This document shows, one piece after another, positions 1 to 14,176 of a stretch of DNA of 64,000 bases; positions within the stretch are counted from its first letter, which is position 1; every line of letters starts with the position of its first letter. A program made the translations under genes and the position numbers. Source of the stretch: Litoditis marina. Taxonomy: Eukaryota > Nematoda > Chromadorea > Rhabditida > Rhabditidae. The notes beneath the pieces were generated by a model. That model saw nothing but the letters and a program-made list of their open reading frames with translations, searched no databases and was not told the DNA's origin. The stretch is from NCBI GenBank assembly GCA_964036275.1, contig OZ038440.1:7787690-7851689 (forward strand). The letters run 5' to 3'.

Positions 1-866
1 TTAGAGGGCGTTTTTCGAGAAAAACACGTTTTAAAAGTGAAATTTTCGTTGAAAACGCCCTAGGTAAATAATCGATAATCAATATTAGTGTTAAATAATG
101 GTAGGTGTAAGTGAGTGATTTGGACGGAATAGCTCGTTGTAGATTAGTAGTACATGATTTTTTTGCCCGTTTGATTTTGCACGATCCTTTTATCAAGCTT
201 TGAAGTTATGAACATCACACGTTCCGAAAAATTTTCAAAATTTGGGATGCGAGGATGCGAAATGGTGCACTCAAAAATATTTCTGGGTGTTGTGTTGTGT
301 GCATTTGTACAACAGCCACAACGCAATAAAAATTTAACGCCCAACATGTACATTTGGAAAGCTGTGTTAACTACACCCGTTCGTCGAGTTTCGTACGTTT
401 TTGTACCATTTCAAGTATTCTGTCGCGTCGCGTGCACGCGTGTTCAAAAATTTAAAATAGTATTCGGCTTCAGCAAGTATGATTACATCCGTTCTCCAAT
501 TTTTGTCCGATAAAACCTACTTTCAAAATTTTTGTCGCGTCGCGTGCGCGCGTGCGCGATATTACAAAATTTAAAATGTAATTGTTCGTGAGTTCTTTCG
601 ATTTAGATACGAATCAAAAAAAAAGTATTTAAAAAAACATTAATTTTGAAGCATTTTATCGTAATTTTGCTTGCCATGTGTCTCGATGTGTTTGAAGTTC
701 GATGAGTTTGAATGTCGATGTGTTTGAAAAGGGTGACATTAGCATTGTATGGGGGGCGGGGATACGCGTGACTACTGTACACTTCTATCTGTAATTATCA
801 ATAACTTATCAATAATTCCACGTATCAATAATTATGCTTCAATAAGCACATAAATAGTCGTGTTTA
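1..866 (-). other. Intron of the WD40 gene, with CpG-rich repeats
   Basis: No exon is seen here; the sequence lies downstream of the donor at 866-867 of the WD40 gene. It holds an inverted repeat near the left edge (arms about 4-13 and 53-62, agggcgtttt against aaaacgccct). It also holds a CpG-rich direct repeat with core tcgcgtcgcgtgc at about 424-460 and 533-577, each followed by a similar aaatttaaaat stretch. At 671-722 there are three copies of a 16-18 bp unit containing tcgatgtgtttgaa. Confidence 0.55.
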
Positions 867-867
867 C

Positions 868-3527
868 CTGGATTGTATTCTTCTCGGCGGTGGGCACCGT
901 CCAATACTTGACATGTTTCTCACCCACTGTCACAAAATAGGTGGCATCGGGAGAGAAGTCCAGGGAGTGCACCTGAATGACATGACGCTACATCAACTCG
1001 GGATGGAGAAAAGGGGTATGTACTGAAAACCTCAACTGTTGTTGTTCAGACACTCTTCTATATTCGAAGCAGTTCGATGTGCCGCAGACCATGTTAGACC
1101 GCCTGATCTTAACACTTTACCGTGGAGGACTGGCTAGCCGTGGCTACAAATGCCAGAAATTATCCCAATCTCATTTAATGGAGAAATTTAGACGTAATTT
1201 GCGGAAACTTTGTCTTTAGTACCTGAGAGTTAATCTTTGAACTCGATACGATTTCTCCGGTGTTGAAATTCCATACAACCAGTTGGCCATCATCCGAGTC
1301 CCCTATTGACACCGCGAGAGTAGTTGTAGGTACGGGAATGAACTTCTGGAACGGGCAAATTCAAAATTGAGTGGATTTATGATACACCACATTCATGCCA
1401 GAAGAAGTGGAACATATGTAGTGTCCAAATAATCATTATAGTTTGATCTTGATACGAGCACAAATTTGCAGATTTCGCCTAGAAAGCAAGGGAATCAAAG
1501 TACAAACACAGCTGAACAGGGCTCGAGTAGGAATGCTTTAGAAAAAGCGAAACCTATCATGCATTCACTGAATTCTGCTTCAATGTGCAATTCAAAAACA
1601 CTACGCACAGTTAATGAAATGCGTGAGAATTCCGCATAATCACATTTTCATATTGATTTATGTGTACGTCTTCAACTTGTATACATTTTCCACGTTATAA
1701 GCAGGCAAAGTTTACTAGTTACCGCAAAAAGTACTACATCAGCGTTTGTTCATACATATCCTCCCAAACTTCTCTGCAGACCTGAAACTCACCACAACGC
1801 TTATGTTCGTCGAATGTTTTGGGTGTGACGATATCTGTTTTCCACTGAATCGACCTTCCTCATCGAGAAGTTCGAAGAATCGGACACACGGTTCGCTGCC
1901 GGACTGAAAAGTACATATAGGACCTATTTTGTTTTTTTCCCATAAAGCAGCGAATTGAGCAGCACTTCATGACCAAACTACAAATACTCATACGCCACGA
2001 CCTCATAATTTGTTGTTTTTCTTGCAAAAACTTTAGTTTATCGGTATTTCATGTGCTGAAGAATTTTCGTCTGATGACCACATCCTAATCTGACGTTTCA
2101 ATGATGTTATAATAATGAGTCACTGTGACATGTATAACAATCATCGCTTCGTGACGAAGCAAAATAAAAAAAGTTCAGAAAGAAACATTCACAAAATGTA
2201 AAACAGGAAAGCGTTTTTCTGTTTTACATCAATCATAACAAGACATGTTTCAAAAGTCTTTGTGTTGATTAACGAAATCTGTTCACGTATTTCAGCGCTT
2301 ACTGTGAGAGGTTATGAGTGGGTGAAACGAAGAATAAATTTGATACCATTCGCGTACTGTAAGGGAAACATTCAGATAAGATTGAATGTTACATCACTTA
2401 CCTCCCCGGTGACTAGATACCGTCCACATTCGGATAGAGACAGGCATCTCAGGTTGTTAGATTGGGAGGGAGAGATCACGTGCTGCTCCTTCTTCGTCTT
2501 CACGTTGCGGAGCACAACCGTTGAGCTGTAAGAACAATCAGAAAGTAGGTCAACATGCCAACATAGTTCACCTTCCATCCTACAAGGGGTGATCATGTTT
2601 GAGTTGGAGTTTGATCGGAATACACAATAAAATTTCGAATAACAGGATGGAGTACGACTACAACTATGTGTTATCAAGTTTAGCATGTGGTATGGTAACA
2701 TACGAACTATATTCAATATAACGCCCTCACAAAGTTACTCTAAACCTTTCCCGATAATCGAGAAAGCCGAAAACCCCCATAAACTAAGTATAAGCAGAAA
2801 CGAGAATGTCCAATAAAACTTGTTTGTGATTTTATTCTAATTAGTCAGCTTACACAATACTCAAAAAGAATCAGCTTCCTTCATGCGAACACCTCAGCCT
2901 ATTCAGAACTGTTTTCACATTCATGACCCCTAGTTAAGTTTCCATAAGTTGCCAGCCTAATCCCTTCTTGATAGCTGTCAATAGCCCTCGTGGTCCGATT
3001 TTATATTGTCTTGAGTTCTCGATTGACCAGTGGTCGACCGGCCCTTTTATTTGTTTGCAAAAGTCGGTGAGAAGCGGGCTGTCACTCTTCTGGACCAGCG
3101 AGCCGCTATGATACGCAAACACGAGAATAGGAGATCGATTCACACTACAAATACCGTCACAATCACAGTAAACAACGATCATACTAAAGTTTGACATTTT
3201 TATGCTGATGCTGGTGTGTCAGATCCGAAAACAGCTCAACTCTAGTGATTCTTTTAGTCTAGAGCATAGGGGAGAATTTAGTGTCCAAGTGAATAGAAAA
3301 AACTTTCATCTTCAGGTATTATTTTGTTTTTAATTGCAAGAATTGAGTGTTTGTCTCGAAAAAGGGTGAAAGATTTACTTAGCTAGATAACCGAGAATAT
3401 GATTTTAACTAGAAAAAACTACGAGTTATACTAACCCAGCCAGATAGGCGACAGTGTTCGTCTTCTCACAAGTGTCGATGGAGTTACACGAGACGCACGA
3501 TCGGCCAATCACCCGTTGCAACTTCGC
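868..3527 (-). CDS. WD40-repeat protein, MAPKBP1/WDR62-like (partial, 5 exons)
   Basis: Five minus-strand exons join in one frame: 3436-3527, 2402-2525, 1793-1903, 1223-1345 and 868-972, all with GT-AG introns and matching phases. They encode about 185 residues. The order matches the N-terminal part of MAPKBP1/WDR62 WD40 scaffolds as I recall it: an LQRVIG segment followed by VAYLAG, a strand beginning STVVLRN, the blade LSECGRYLVTGE, a PCVRFFEL segment, GDSDDGQLVVWNFNTGE, then LDFSPDATYFVTVGEKHVKYW. Vertebrate members are WD40 scaffolds for JNK signalling and spindle poles; that role is family knowledge and is not shown here. The initiator exon (expected to be short and basic) was not found between 3528 and 16228, and the C-terminal half lies left of position 1 behind the donor at 866-867. 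Other WD40 proteins are possible, but the block order favours this family. Confidence 0.8.
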
Positions 3528-4555
3528 CTGAAATGTTTCAATAATGACTGTTTAATAAAAATACAAAAATATTATTTTATTATATTATTAAATATTTTTT
3601 GTTATGGCGATATTCAATTTTTACCGGCTAGAAAAAATGTGTTTTTGGGGTTTTTTATCAGAAAATTCAGCAAAATAGAGGTTTAGGTAACATGCGAACG
3701 GTGGCGTGATCGAAATGATCGTTGGAAATAAATTTGGTTGTTGAAATTGCGCGACACAAAGGTGTGTAAGCAGTTGAACAAAAAGTAAGAACTTATTAAC
3801 GATCAAAACCAGTGGACATGTTGTGGTTCCATTCATTTCGTTTTCCAGTTCGTTGGCTGAATTTGCGATTTGCCATAACTTTCTTCCCTCTGAAGGGGTG
3901 TCACACGCATCTTAGGGGATAAGCGACTAATTCATGAAATAGTGATGCGTGAAAAAGGTGTAGTAGTTGTTGTTCAAAAGTAGTGTACCGTAGTGATATT
4001 GAGTTCGATTGTATGAAGCCAAGCGTTTCACACTGCAAGTATTTTGTTGAAAAACTTTTGAAGTTTGTAGCACATTTGTATCAAACATTTCTTTATAATT
4101 TACTAGAAATACTTAAATTTCAAACATTATAATCATATTGTTATATTTATTTTATTACGTTCCGTTAACCCCGTTCGGCTGTTCTACCTGGATTCGGAAA
4201 TAATGCCCGCTGGAAATTTGAGATGTTGAATCCATTTGCATGGCGTAATACTTGTTATGCAGGCCAATAAAATAAATAATAACAACAGCGCATTCAAAAC
4301 GAGCAATAAAATGACAGGCATTGTCAGGCAATCCATAGAATTTGTATATACTGTACATTTCAGATAACACTTTCATAGTCGAAAATAGAAGGTCAAAATC
4401 GGAATTGAAGTGGGATGTTTGGCAGTGAAAGTTCGAGTAGCACATGTAAACGATGAAATACTTGAAAAACATTGAAATATTTCCATTTGAAACTTTTTTG
4501 ACCTCAGTCGAATTTTTCTTACTTTTTATGTATTATTGATCCATATATAACATAT

Positions 4556-4558
4556 ATA

Positions 4559-4616
<58 letters not shown>
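4556..4616. repeat. TA dinucleotide microsatellite
   Basis: Nearly pure alternating TA of about 50 bases follows a tatataacatatataa stretch. Confidence 0.95.
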
Positions 4617-4619
<3 letters not shown>

Positions 4620-5799
4620 TCATTATTCTTGATATATATTGCTGAAGACATTTCACCGCTATGTTTTTCTTAGTAAGTGCCATTTTCACCGCAAATCCCC
4701 GAAACAGCCTTCGAATATCCAAGCACAACACGAAACCAAGGGAACAGGAAAGCTTATCTTCACTTGAAGACGTACGATGGATTACGCTTATCTGATCGAC
4801 AGAAGTTGCTTTTGGAACATGCCACAGAAGGCATTATGAAATTTAACTCAATTACCAGAAAATATAATGATCGTGGGATTTGAAATTACTCAAAAAATTT
4901 GCGAGGCGAAAACCCTAACCGCTATACCATGTAACCCTTTAGCGTTAAGCCAAGGAAGTTATGATTCGTACACGTGGTTAATCAAGATATACTGTTGTTT
5001 TTCGTACTTCAATTACGATAACTGAACAGAAAGGTTTCATTAGGTTCACATAGTCTGATGAACTTTTTTTAAAAAAACTTCTTATTGCGAGTTTCAGAGT
5101 TCCTACCCGCAAAATATTTGTAAGGAAGTTCTGTTTTGTTTATTTGGTTAGTCTACCACCTGGAAAACCGGTTATTCCTCGAAGTGGTAGACAGCAAAGA
5201 TGCAAAACTGCCAATCAGGTGTTCGCACATTTTGGACAAAAACTTTATAGAGGAAAGATTACATTTGTTTGAACTACAAACTAATTAATAACACCGGAAC
5301 ATTCATTAAAACGTAGAAAGCGATTCCTGTGTTAACAAGCTAGAAAAAGTTTGCAATTTCAAGTTTAGGCTTTAGTTCCTTGTGATGTTTCGAACCACTG
5401 TAAGTTCAAGGCTAAATTGATCTTCAGACTGGTATTCAACGGAGCAGTAATTAATAATTAATGAAAATGCAACTGAAGGTTTGTTGAAATTCTGATAAGT
5501 TTTTCTAGAAAGTTTTCCGATTGTAGGAACTATTTGGCAAGGTTGGTCCCGGAGCAAAAACCGGAATTCTCGCCATTTTCCTCTTGAGGTGAATATCAAG
5601 TTCTTGCCTTCTACCTCTTTCTCATGACAATAGACGATAATATGCGCAGTCATTGCTCATAAATCAAGTCTGACCCTCCGCTTGAAATCTAAAAAGACGA
5701 GACTTCTTAACCCCGCGCGGTCGGGTCTAATTGGATCAAAGTGACCGCCAATATGTGAACGCGGTCAAAGTCGACTCAGCGCTACTCAGACAAACCTGG

Positions 5800-6245
5800 C
5801 ACCGAATCTGAGAGTTACGTCAATTTCACCTCAAAACTGCACAATCGGGTTCAAAACTAGCCTCATGCTTGGAAAAACTGGACACCAAATCAAACTTTTA
5901 CGTCATCACACGTCAAAACTACACAATCGCGTTTGATTCTGTACAGATTGTGAGTAACTCAGACAAACCTGGAACTGAATCTGAAAGGTACGTAAATTTC
6001 ATCTCAACACTGCGTAATCAGGTTAAAACTTGGCACCGAATCTAAGTTTTACTTGAAACTGACACAAACTTCAAGTCGAACGTGCAGCTGGCACCAATTC
6101 TGAGTTTTACATAAAACTGGCGCCAACTTCAAGTTTCACGTCAATTTCCTCGTAAAACTGCGTATTCAGGTTCAAACCTAGCACCGAATCAAATTTTCAC
6201 GTAAAACTGGCACCAACTTCACGTTTTACGTCAGTTACATCTCCG
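5800..6245. repeat. Degenerate tandem repeat array, unit about 60-90 bp
   Basis: At least six diverged copies of a unit follow one another. Each has ctggcaccgaatctgag, then ttttacgtcaatttcacct, then aaaactgc, then aatcaggttcaaaact. Units start near 5800, 5878, 5967, 6029, 6090 and 6178, and some are shortened. No long frame runs through the array. Confidence 0.8.
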
Positions 6246-6312
6246 AACTGACATCTCACTCAGGCAAGCAATGGTTGTGAGCCATTGAGAACAAGGAGAG
6301 TTTGACCAAAAT

Positions 6313-6436
6313 TTAAAGAAGGACGATTATGTGGACCAATCCCGTTACATCGGTCCTTTGAACTGCAATTGAAAAATATATTGCGGTTTAAAGGACTGAA
6401 CCGTTGCGATTGGACCACATAATTGTCCTTCTTTGA
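6313..6436. mobile_element. Hairpin (foldback) element, family B copy 1
   Basis: Two arms of about 56 bp, left about 6313-6368 and right about 6380-6436, are near-perfect reverse complements around a short AT spacer. The outer ends read aaagaaggac and gtccttcttt. A second copy with the same arms lies at 14177-14300. This is the structure expected of a small non-autonomous DNA transposon or foldback element; it has no coding capacity. Confidence 0.75.
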
Positions 6437-9400
6437 ATACCTTGTACTCACTAAAAGCGGTGTGTTTCTCTGAATTCGAATGTAACATATATGGTTTATA
6501 TAAACTGTTTAACTTCAGGTTAGGTGTTACATTTTACCCACTATTTCAATCATAACTAGTTTAGTAAATCAATTCTTTCATGGAACAAAAGAGGAATCCT
6601 CGTTCACTTCCCATCCAATATGAATCTTTTTTCGTCAAAACAGCATCAACCCGATCTGCACCATTTGTTAGCATTCCGCCTTATTTAATGCTTGCTTAGC
6701 CAATGAGCATACGACAATTTGGAACTAGCACAAAAACACGAACTCACCCAACTTGAAACGAATTATATACTAAAACAATGTATGCAAAAAGGTTGAGCAA
6801 TAGAATGAGTAAATTCTGCGAAACAGAACTAATTCTCTGTTTATTTGAACTTCACAGCAAACCAGTAATATGAATCAGAAACTACTGAGTTTGCAAACCA
6901 ACGTTTCAGCCAGCGACAAATTAATATAGCTGTAGCACGCTTTCTTTCAGATTTTTACATTTTGAGTTACACCTGACTCCAAACATTCCCTAAATTTGTA
7001 GTTTTGTCCTGAAGAAACTAATAAATACCGGCACTGATTTGAATTTGCTTTTGATGTTCGCAAACGACTGGGAAAGGAGCTGATAAAATTCAAATGTACA
7101 AGATAACAGACCCGAGTTGCGGAACTAACTTCATGTCATGCAAAAAAAAACGAAAATCACTTTCTGTATAGTGAAAAAACAAGATAGACTCCTTCAAACA
7201 TTTTTTTCAAACTGTGATGTACAAAAAGTGAGTGTAACTATCACAAGTAAAATTCCTCGGCTACTCGGTTATTGAAGTTCATCGTTCTAAGATCCAAAAC
7301 GCACACCTACGATGCATTGAAAACTCGGGCAAGATGGTTTCAAGGTGATTTTATACAGCGCAATTATAAGCTTAACTAGTTCTTGAGCAAAGTTTAGGGA
7401 ATAACCCGGTTTCCATCTATTCTTCTTGTTAGACAATTACCACCAACACACCTGGGTGGCCTATGTTTTCCTATAATTTGTTTTGTGCCCCCAGGGCAGG
7501 GGGGGGGATTAATAGCAATCGGATCATAGAGCGGTGTCCATTTCACACAGCCGGCCACGTGTAGCCATAAATAACAAGAGGGCTTCCAGCGATACGCAGT
7601 GAACACCACATTAAGTACTTTATACTATCAGTGATCGAAATAATCACGTAAAACGTGAAAAACTAAAAACGGTTTCATTTAGTTTTTGAGGGAAATAACG
7701 ACGTGCTGAGTGAAATTAAAGTTCTGCGTTCGGACATAAGGAAGATTAGGTATGCCTCTGTGATGTTAGCTCTTATTTTAAAAGATTCTTCCAAAACTAT
7801 TTCAAAATATTTCAAATAACTGTTTTTTTTCCAACTCTGACGCTACAATGTATTTTAAGATTAACATGTCCGCTCAACCAACGACTTCTCTCATTCTATT
7901 CGAGACTACTGGGAGCTAGTTACTAAAAGTTCAAAAAGTAATTGTTAAGTTCTACTGACAGCTTTTCAGTTTCCCACACTTTTCCCACAATAAAAGGAGA
8001 CAGTTCCTGGAATTCGCAGTCGCTTACGGCAATCAAACATTGAATGGGGCGCGGGTTTGCCCATAAAAGTTGGGCGCTCGCTGACAATGCATACAAAAGC
8101 CTTTCTCGCAGAATTCCAGTACTCACTGTGCAAACTTAGCTGGAGACTGAATCAGAACTACGAAACTTAATGCAAGTTTTCCATTGCAATGTTAACGGAA
8201 AAATATTGAAACCTAGCTCAAATATCGACTTCAACGCCCAAACTACGAACACAGCAATAAAAACTAAAAAAGAATCGCGTCTGTATCTTCCTCAGAGAAA
8301 TTTATATATATTTAAAACATCCCAACTGCTCGAAAACTATTCGATAACAAGAAAACAACCAGCCGTTCCAAACTGTAATAGTAAAAGTTTTCAGTATACT
8401 TCAAACGAACGAAACTATATTTCCCTTCCGAGTGCTCATTTAACTACAACTACATAGGAAGTATACTATATCCTTTTGAAACGGAACCTATTCTATGTGC
8501 AGCCTGATTAATGATCCCTGCCACTGACAGATTGTAATAGAAACCAGTTTTCTTTTCAACCACTTTCACTCTCGCGTTCTGTGCAGAAAATAAACAGTTC
8601 TTTCGTGCCAACATACTATCTGCCCCAGTGTACACAACTACTGATATAGATACTGATAGCCTATCAAATGCCAATCACATGCAATACAATCAATATGAAC
8701 ACGATATTTAGGATAGCTCATTATGATAGTTGAATATTCGAACCTTGACTTGAAAAACCACAAAATACCCTGAAGACTTGGAACACGAAAAATGGAAGTG
8801 AAGAACGAGAAAACTCCAAGTTCAATAATGTTCGAGATAAAAGTTCACATTTTTCTCAAAACTCAAAATGTTGAACTCGATCGAAAATCCTAACCTCTTC
8901 AGAAAAAAAACCGACCTCCAAATCTCTGTTTTCGGCAATTTCAAACGTATTATATAACTTTTTCTGGGAAACTAGGTCGTCTTTTGTTTCGAGAATGATA
9001 GCAATGCGCATCCGGTCATGTACTCACTAGAGAATGATCGCGAAAGGAATAGTTGCAATTTCAGATAGTGACCGAAACTAATTCACTATGACATATAGAT
9101 CATGAAGGGTGACAGGAATTAGAAGCGTGAGAACAAAAGCATTTGCGAAAAAGAGAGCTAAAACCTTCGTTTCCTGGTAAATTATTTGGACAGTTTTGTG
9201 AAACCACACGTTCAGATTGATTGACCTCAACCTCAATTTTCATCAGTGTATTCGAGTCAAAAAATCGACTTAGTTGATTGAACACATACATTTCGGTAGT
9301 TCATCTTTTGGTACCAGTCAAAAATGAAGCAGTAGAGATTCATTCAATTTTCTATTCTAGTATTGATTATTGATTCCCTTTTTTCGAAAAGGAAGGAAAA

Positions 9401-10275
9401 TTTATAAAATTTCTCAGTCAATCACTATGCGGAAAAAGTTGAGTCTGGTTCTGACCTCAATAAACAAACGAACTAGTTATGAGAACTTTGAAATGAAAAA
9501 AAAACGCTCGCCGCCAATTTTTACAAACAAAACGATGTCAATCCATTATGGCAGAACTAGAATTCATTATCATGAACATAGCAACGAAAAGCAAACACCA
9601 CGAAATGCACACAATCATAGTGAATTAGCAATATAGAGTCGTGGTACAATTCTCACGTAAAAACACGTGAAACATATCGAACACATCATAAATTGAACGC
9701 ATGCAATAGTAAACTGTAAACTGTACACTTTCTTAGTTAAATTTTTTCTTGAACATATCACGTACTTTTAGTTTACTTGATTGAAAAATCATGATAAAAC
9801 TCACAGTTCGTTCGGAGTTCATAATATAGTTTTGTAGTTTAGAAGAATATAGTTGTCCTCCTCACAAGGGAATGGGTGGGATCAGGCGGCAAATTTGCCT
9901 CAGGCAAAAAACTGCATTCGGCCGCCAGTCAAACTGGTTGTAAATCTTCTTGTAACTGAGAAATACTAGTGAAATGATGGGGAAAACTAGCGAATATCTT
10001 GGAATTTGTCGAGAAAAGGCCTGACCGCAGCACAGTCAAAGGTTCGGCGGCACTGACTGGAAAATGTGCGCTGAAACGAGAGAGATGATGAGACAGACGG
10101 CGAGAGACAATGCATAATGGGGAGACGCAGACGGGAAAGGGACGAGAGAGTGCCCTGGGGGAGGAGGGAAAACCACCTCAGAGGGCACCTTCAATTATAT
10201 ACAAAAGAGAGGGAGAACTCATGAGATCACCTGGCATTAACGAGAAGCGTGAGAACATTCATAAATTGAATCATT

Positions 10276-10280
<5 letters not shown>

Positions 10281-10337
<57 letters not shown>

Positions 10338-10345
10338 GAGGGAGA
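10281..10345. repeat. AG microsatellite in a purine-rich block
   Basis: About 27 AG units (10281-10334) run into a G-rich purine stretch. The upstream 10070-10170 is also purine-rich and relatively GC-rich. Confidence 0.9.
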
Positions 10346-10794
10346 GAACAACATTGCAAAATGAGGTTCACCAAATAAAAAGACGGGAAACAAAGCTCTA
10401 CTGTGCCGAACTGGGAAAACATAAGTATGGAAATATTTCTGTTTCAAACCCCCCTTGAAACATGAATATTTCTATTCTCCTAACCCCGGCGAAAAACCTC
10501 GTAAAGCTTAGAAGTCGATAACTTCAGGTTAGTCTGTCATCAAATTCAGACCAAATGATGCTGGATCAAACTACATACCCAATGTACATAGTTGACCACC
10601 CACGGCAAAATCGATATATATGCATTATATGCTCATATCGACTTCCGCTACCTGACAACCTGTCTTCTACTAACAGCTGGCTGTCTTCACGTTTCCTGCC
10701 ACATTGCGTAATTTATGCATAACGAAATTATAGGCAAATGGAAAGGTGACCTTGCCGCTCGGCGCACAACATTGTAATGTAGTAATAAGGCGCG

Positions 10795-11290
10795 ACCATA
10801 TACATCGTCTTGTGAGTCAATATTTCCGGCGATGAATATAGTCTCTTTCAGTACTACTGAGACCTCTACAGTAGGACTACACAACTTTCAATTAGTTTTT
10901 ATTGGGATTACCGTTGAGAAATGGTCAGGAGGCTGCATTCAATTCCGATTCCCTCATACGAAGAGTAATCGAGAATGCTTTCGACAACGTTTAAGTTTGT
11001 TTGAATTAGAAAACATTACGATTGGAAATCGCGAATGGGTACCGTAGTAGAATGGAAACAGACTACACGTTGTGTTGTGAGTGAATAACACTTGCGATTC
11101 ATAACCTTTCTTTCACTCCTGCTGAGACTCCTACAGTAGGATTACGAAATTTTTGGTTTGTTTTAATTTGTAAACGTTATAAGAAAGGTTGGAAATGGAG
11201 TAGGATCGAAACAGACTATACATTGTCTTGGTGAGTCAATAACTCTTGCGATGAATATCTTTCTTTCTCTTTCGCCGCGCAATATATATC
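10795..11290. repeat. Diverged tandem repeat block carrying family C motifs
   Basis: A unit of about 160-260 bp recurs. The motif gtgagtcaataactcttgcg followed by atgaatat and ctttctttc appears near 10811, 11078 and 11231. The first two copies are followed by actgagac..ctacagtagg (10852-10877, 11116-11142), which is also the end motif of the element at 28677. Confidence 0.65.
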
Positions 11291-12719
11291 CAATAACATA
11301 CCTGCGATCGGATCGACTTGACGAATACATGACAAATAGGCTTGTTCACCCCCTCTCACTGATTGCACATTCTGTTCCTGATTGAAAGTTCAAAGAAAAG
11401 ACCGCGGGAAGGGAACAGATTCTTTTTAGATGCTAGTCGCAGAGTCATGTTATGGGGGTTGTTAATACTTGAAGAAACTGTAAAAGTAAATTCATGGTCT
11501 TTAAGCGACTTTATTGTGATGTAGTCGAGTCAACATTCGAAAGAACGGGACTGTAGGTAGCTCGGTGATCAGTTATGGAAAAGCGAGTATAAAAGTAGTA
11601 TTCGGGAAAACTGTTACTCTGAACTCAGATCTTGAACCGAAGGAAACAACGGAGGGAATGTAAGCGTGTTGGTGTGCTTGTCGCGGAAGCTTGCAATAGA
11701 TGCATGTTTAGTTTAGGGGTTTTTAGTAATCAAACATGGAACCAATGTTTGAAGAAACTTGTGGAAATACACATGGTGAAGCGTATTGAAGCGCAACATC
11801 ATACGAAAGTATTCCTCAGGGAATTTTCTTAGGATGATAAATTATTCGCTTTGAATGCAGTTTATTTGACGAACTATGGAATACGCATGTAGTATAGGTT
11901 ATGAGATTGTCAAATCCTCCCCAATATCGGAAAATTTGCCGTTATCGTTGAATTTCTAGGAAACTTGACTATTCCTCATTTTAACTCTAGCCATTTTGTG
12001 TGTTCCCGAGACATACTCAGGACCTGACTCGGGAGCCAGTAGAGAAAGAAAAAACTTTCTCGTTTCGCTGTGAAGTACAAGATAGAATTGATACGAGAGG
12101 TTTTGGGTTGAGCACCACTCATCATTTTTTGAACCATAAAGGCGCGCAAAAATGTTCAAGTTCATAAAAACTGTAGCTGCAAACAACACGTAGCGCTATC
12201 TTCGAACATCAACCGCATCAACACAGATTTTAGCCAGAGTCGCTATACTAGAAACTTACATTCTAATTATTAGTTTGCGACGACATTCCGAGTGCTCAAT
12301 ACTTGAACACCTTTGGTCTTTGTTACCGGACTCGAGCTCGTTAATAAAATAACCCGGAGCAGGAAGAGCCAGCAAAGTCAGGAAGAGTACGATTTGACAT
12401 TCGAAATGTTATACAAAATAGGTATCTGTTTGCATAATTGTCCCCGAACCATTCTGTAGTGTTTCTTCCGCAGAAAATTCTCATGGTTTGTTTTTCCCCC
12501 ACTAAATGCTGACCCTGAGCGAAGAACGAAAAGCGGACTTTGACAATAGCACTGCCACGGCAATACTACGCCGTGAAACGATGCCATTTTAGGTAGAAGA
12601 CGACCGGTTTATGCTAATTCAAGGGAACGGTTCGCGAGGCAAACAACGAATATCAACGGGTCGGGATATGTGAAATGATGAACCGGCTTTGTCATGCTGA
12701 TACGTTCATCCGATCTAAC

Positions 12720-13045
12720 TATACGGACAGAGTTACGAGGACAGGGCTGCATAACATCAGTACAGTTTTGGGGGGACACCGTGGAATATACGAATGAAGT
12801 CAACGCAGGTTCGATAATACAGTTTTCCCCATAAGACAAGTGCTTGAAGATGAAATAAAACTTTGAACGGAGATACAAGGGTTGAGCTGTGGGGGGGGGG
12901 GGCAAATTGTGCGAAATATACGAATGAAATCCACAAGGTGCAGTTGGGATAATACAGTTTTCTCCATAAAACCATTGCTTGGCAGTGTAATCAAACTCGT
13001 GAACGGAGTTACGAAGGCAGGGCTGCATTATATTAGTACAATGTT
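12720..13045. repeat. Diverged tandem repeats, unit about 125-140 bp
   Basis: Three related segments alternate. The motif gacagggctgcat with agtaca occurs at about 12741 and 13018. The motif aatatacgaatgaa, followed by gataatacagtttt and ccataa, occurs at about 12784 and 12914. The motif gaacggagttacgaag and variants occur near 12726, 12866 and 13000. A tract of 12 G (12891-12902) interrupts the array. Confidence 0.65.
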
Positions 13046-14176
13046 GGAGGTGGTGACACAAAACAGAACTGTGATTAGGAATAGTTCGGTTTCAAAAAAG
13101 GACTTTGGAGCGGTTCAAACGAAATATCTCACTTCATGAATACCCCAAAACAACATCTTCTGTCGATAATGAACAAAGCAGTAACCTGAGAATAAATGTG
13201 TAATCAGAAAAATGATAATTTGTAACTAAATCTAGGTCAATGTAACCTGAAATAGAAGTATAGTTATAATATAAAAGGAAAAATATGCAGATTTGCACCT
13301 GGTCAGGGTCAGTGTCAATTGTAATATGAACGGTGACAAGGGACATCAATTGAACATAGATGAGCAGTTGCAAACAATCAACAACATGACCGGATATTAG
13401 CCGCCTCAGATATCCCCTCTATGAAAAACTACATACAGTTTCTATATTACTACTCTGAAAAACGCCAATTTTGCAAAATACCGGGGTCAGCCAGATGTCG
13501 CCTGTACTGTTTGAAACTCATGAGGAGATGCAGGTTAAATCTACACCAGTATTTAAGCCTGCATCTTCTCCAGTATTTTAAGCTGCCACCGTTTACTACA
13601 ATTGTAGTATGTTTTGTAAGACACGGTTACCTAACGCGTTTCGGGCATATATGCCCCAGATTCAGCTAGAGATTGTGTAAAACAATTGAAAAAAAGGCTG
13701 TTCCATGGCGATTTCGAAGATTTATCAGGACTTGGCGTTGAGCAGATTTTGAACAACAATATATAATACAAGATTCATTCATGTACATTCTTTACTTTGA
13801 ACACTGCTAGCTAACTATCATAACCTGAACGATTGTTTCGTGAGAAATTAGAGGTACCAATAGGGATACGCATAGGATAGTAATGGGCAGTGATTATATT
13901 AGAATTATAGAACAGAGTTCTATCATCTCATTACAAACGTGCTTCGGAATTGAGGTAAAAATTACTGAAAAACATGAAGAAAGAACCTAAGAAAGACGCA
14001 AACGTGATCATGTTTAAAGGACGAAGTTACCGTTTTGTAGAAGTAGACGGCGGTGTGTCTTGAACGTAACTGGACATTACCCGCTTTTTCAAGAACCGAA
14101 GCAAGTTACGATGCTGTAAATCAGAAGGATGGTCTTGGTTTTTGATGTCTACAGGGCTGAAATTGATGAGCAACTC

